Assembly (NCBI GenBank): GCA_028876395.1
Contig: JAGWRX010000146.1
Coordinates: 1 to 32,982 of the forward strand
DNA: 32,982 bases
DNA from: Acidobacteriota bacterium
Lineage (GTDB): Bacteria; Acidobacteriota; Terriglobia; Terriglobales; Acidobacteriaceae
Reading direction: 5' to 3'
Shown: in pieces, positions 32,223 through 32,982 of the stretch
Position numbering within the stretch: the stretch's first letter is position 1
Layout: the number at the start of each line of letters is the position of its first letter
Made by a program: the position numbers and the translations under genes
Notes under the pieces: generated by a model
The model's input: the letters and a program-made list of their open reading frames with translations, nothing else
What the model was told of the DNA's origin: nothing
Database searches by the model: none

Positions 32223-32577
32223 CGCGCTCTCTCCGGACGCCCGTGCGCTGTTGACGAGCACTGTCCATAATAGACTGACTTCCACCGCTGTGGAGAGCGC
32301 GGAATCGGTTTCAAATCATGGCGCGCAGATCTCACGGCCAGGTCGAGTTCAAGAGACGCGGCACGAAAGGACCGAGAAATGGGTCTCTTCGGTTCTTGCT
32401 ACGTGATTGAAAAGATGGGTGATTGAGAGCGTGATGGCTTGTCGTTCCCATCCGGGATTCAGCGTCGATGACCGAAGGATTTGACCCTCAGAATGCGCGC
32501 ACAATCAACAGTTCACAGATGCCGTTTTCCTGTCTTTGCGTTGTATTCTGGCGGGGAACCGCTTGCACAGATTGCAA
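32223..32577. other. Divergent intergenic region between glgX and the DUF2905 gene
   Basis: 355 bases with no credible gene. An imperfect stem, AGGACCGAGA with TCTCTTCGGTTCT (about 32362-32394), may be a leader or operator structure. Promoters must lie here for both genes, but no -35/-10 pair stands out. Confidence 0.4.
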
Positions 32578-32802
32578 ATGACTGAACTTGGTAAAGCGCT
32601 TCTTGGCCTCGGACTCCTGCTAGTTCTCATCGGAGTCCTTCTGCTGCTTGCGGCGCGCATGGGCCTGCCCCTGGGAAGATTGCCCGGTGACATCTCTTAC
32701 AGAGGCAAGCACGTCTCCGTGTTCCTCCCTCTCGGCACATCGATCCTGATCAGCATCGTGCTGTCTGCCATCTTCTACCTGATCTCGCGTTTTCATCGCT
32801 AG
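32578..32802 (+). CDS. DUF2905 family small membrane protein (74 aa)
   Basis: A short integral membrane protein of the DUF2905 family, widespread and of unknown function. Two hydrophobic segments are visible: LGKALLGLGLLLVLIGVLLLLAA (4-26) and the C-terminal LGTSILISIVLSAIFYLIS (52-70). They are separated by the family-typical polar loop GLPLGRLPGDISYRGKHVSVFLP. Length is normal. The ATG at 32578 begins at the conserved MTELGKAL; a TTG upstream at 32536 would add 14 unlike residues. The ribosome site is weak. It is followed by a terminator-like hairpin and then a group II intron-like sequence. Confidence 0.85.
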   Translation: MTELGKALLGLGLLLVLIGVLLLLAARMGLPLGRLPGDISYRGKHVSVFLPLGTSILISIVLSAIFYLISRFHR

Positions 32803-32828
32803 TTGTTGTCCGTGCCGGGCCCGGGGCC

Positions 32829-32863
32829 AAAATAAAACGGCGCAGCCATCACTGGCCGCGCCG
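32829..32863. terminator. Terminator hairpin after the DUF2905 gene
   Basis: CGGCGC-A-GCCA (32838-32848) pairs with TGGC-C-GCGCCG (32853-32863), with a TCAC loop and one A-C mismatch. The flanking AAAATAAAA (32829-32837) forms the T tract on the minus strand. The plus-strand side is only moderately T-rich (CTCCTGTT). It is 35 bases after the stop and 8 bases before the inferred intron 5' end. Confidence 0.7.
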
Positions 32864-32871
32864 CTCCTGTT

Positions 32872-32982
32872 GTACGCCGTGCATGAATGACATCTTGGAG
32901 GTGCAAGTCCTCTTCACATCCAGATGGGGAGAAGTGATAGCGAAGCGCAAGGGTGTCATCGTGAGGTGGGGTCTGAAGGAAG
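32872..32982 (+). mobile_element. 5' end of a group II intron, class C-like (truncated by the window edge)
   Basis: The last 111 bases match what I recall of domain I of bacterial class IIC introns such as the Oceanobacillus iheyensis one. The order of blocks is GTACG (family 5' end is GTGYG), GCATG (32881-32885), GAGGTGCAAGTCCTC (32898-32912), GCGCAAGGGTGTC (32945-32957), GTGAGGTGG and TCTGAAGGAAG (32972-32982). Position just downstream of a terminator-type stem is the known target preference of class C introns. The reverse transcriptase gene and 3' end would lie beyond the window. The exact 5' boundary (32872 versus GTGCA at 32879) is inferred. Confidence 0.75.

Overview
The window looks like a chromosomal segment of an Acidobacteriota member, probably class Terriglobia (Acidobacteriaceae-like). 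The sequence is GC-rich. It carries a GWxTD-domain protein beside a carboxypeptidase-regulatory/beta-barrel-like protein, Tat-exported sugar enzymes, a secreted DUF885 peptidase and short GGTC-type intergenic palindromes, a combination I associate with that group. This placement is from family knowledge and not from any search.

Layout. 1-671: 3'-truncated proC (minus strand). 1128-1439: small orphan gene. 1630-5313: a GH20 beta-hexosaminidase and a xylulokinase-type FGGY kinase (minus). 5478-10320: a plus-strand run of SnoaL-like protein, O-methyltransferase, secreted-type metallophosphoesterase, phosphotransacetylase and Dps. 10388-11059: phoU (minus). 11212-13414: flavin reductase, PEBP-type lipoprotein and a secreted orphan (plus). 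13907-19097: a minus-strand block with a DUF885 zinc peptidase, a degenerate Fis/AAA+ regulator, a MacB/LolD-type ATPase and an HlyD/MacA-type adaptor with no permease. 19509-23037: GWxTD protein and a CarboxypepD_reg outer-membrane-like protein. 23264-23339: tRNA-Lys(CTT). 23675-25946: two Tat-signal enzymes, a TIM-barrel epimerase and a Gfo/Idh/MocA oxidoreductase. 26111-29996: a 1187-residue PAS/GAF/PP2C/HATPase protein overlapping a STAS antagonist gene, forming a partner-switching module. 30060-32222: glycogen debranching enzyme GlgX (minus). 32578-32802: DUF2905 membrane protein. 32872-32982: what looks like the 5' end of a group II intron of class C, placed just after a terminator-type hairpin and running off the window.

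Intergenic DNA holds two dispersed repeat families. One is an approximately 180-200 bp element in two copies (817-1020 and 13509-13692, same orientation). The other is a family of short palindromes (1509-1581 and 13818-13889) whose arms differ by compensating changes. Both families recur in the same order near the ends of convergent genes.

The most notable items are the group IIC intron 5' end, the two repeat families, the PP2C-plus-kinase fusion with its overlapping STAS gene, the regulator without a GAFTGA loop, and the exported TIM-barrel/Gfo-Idh pair. I found no clearly new defence, CRISPR or prophage system.
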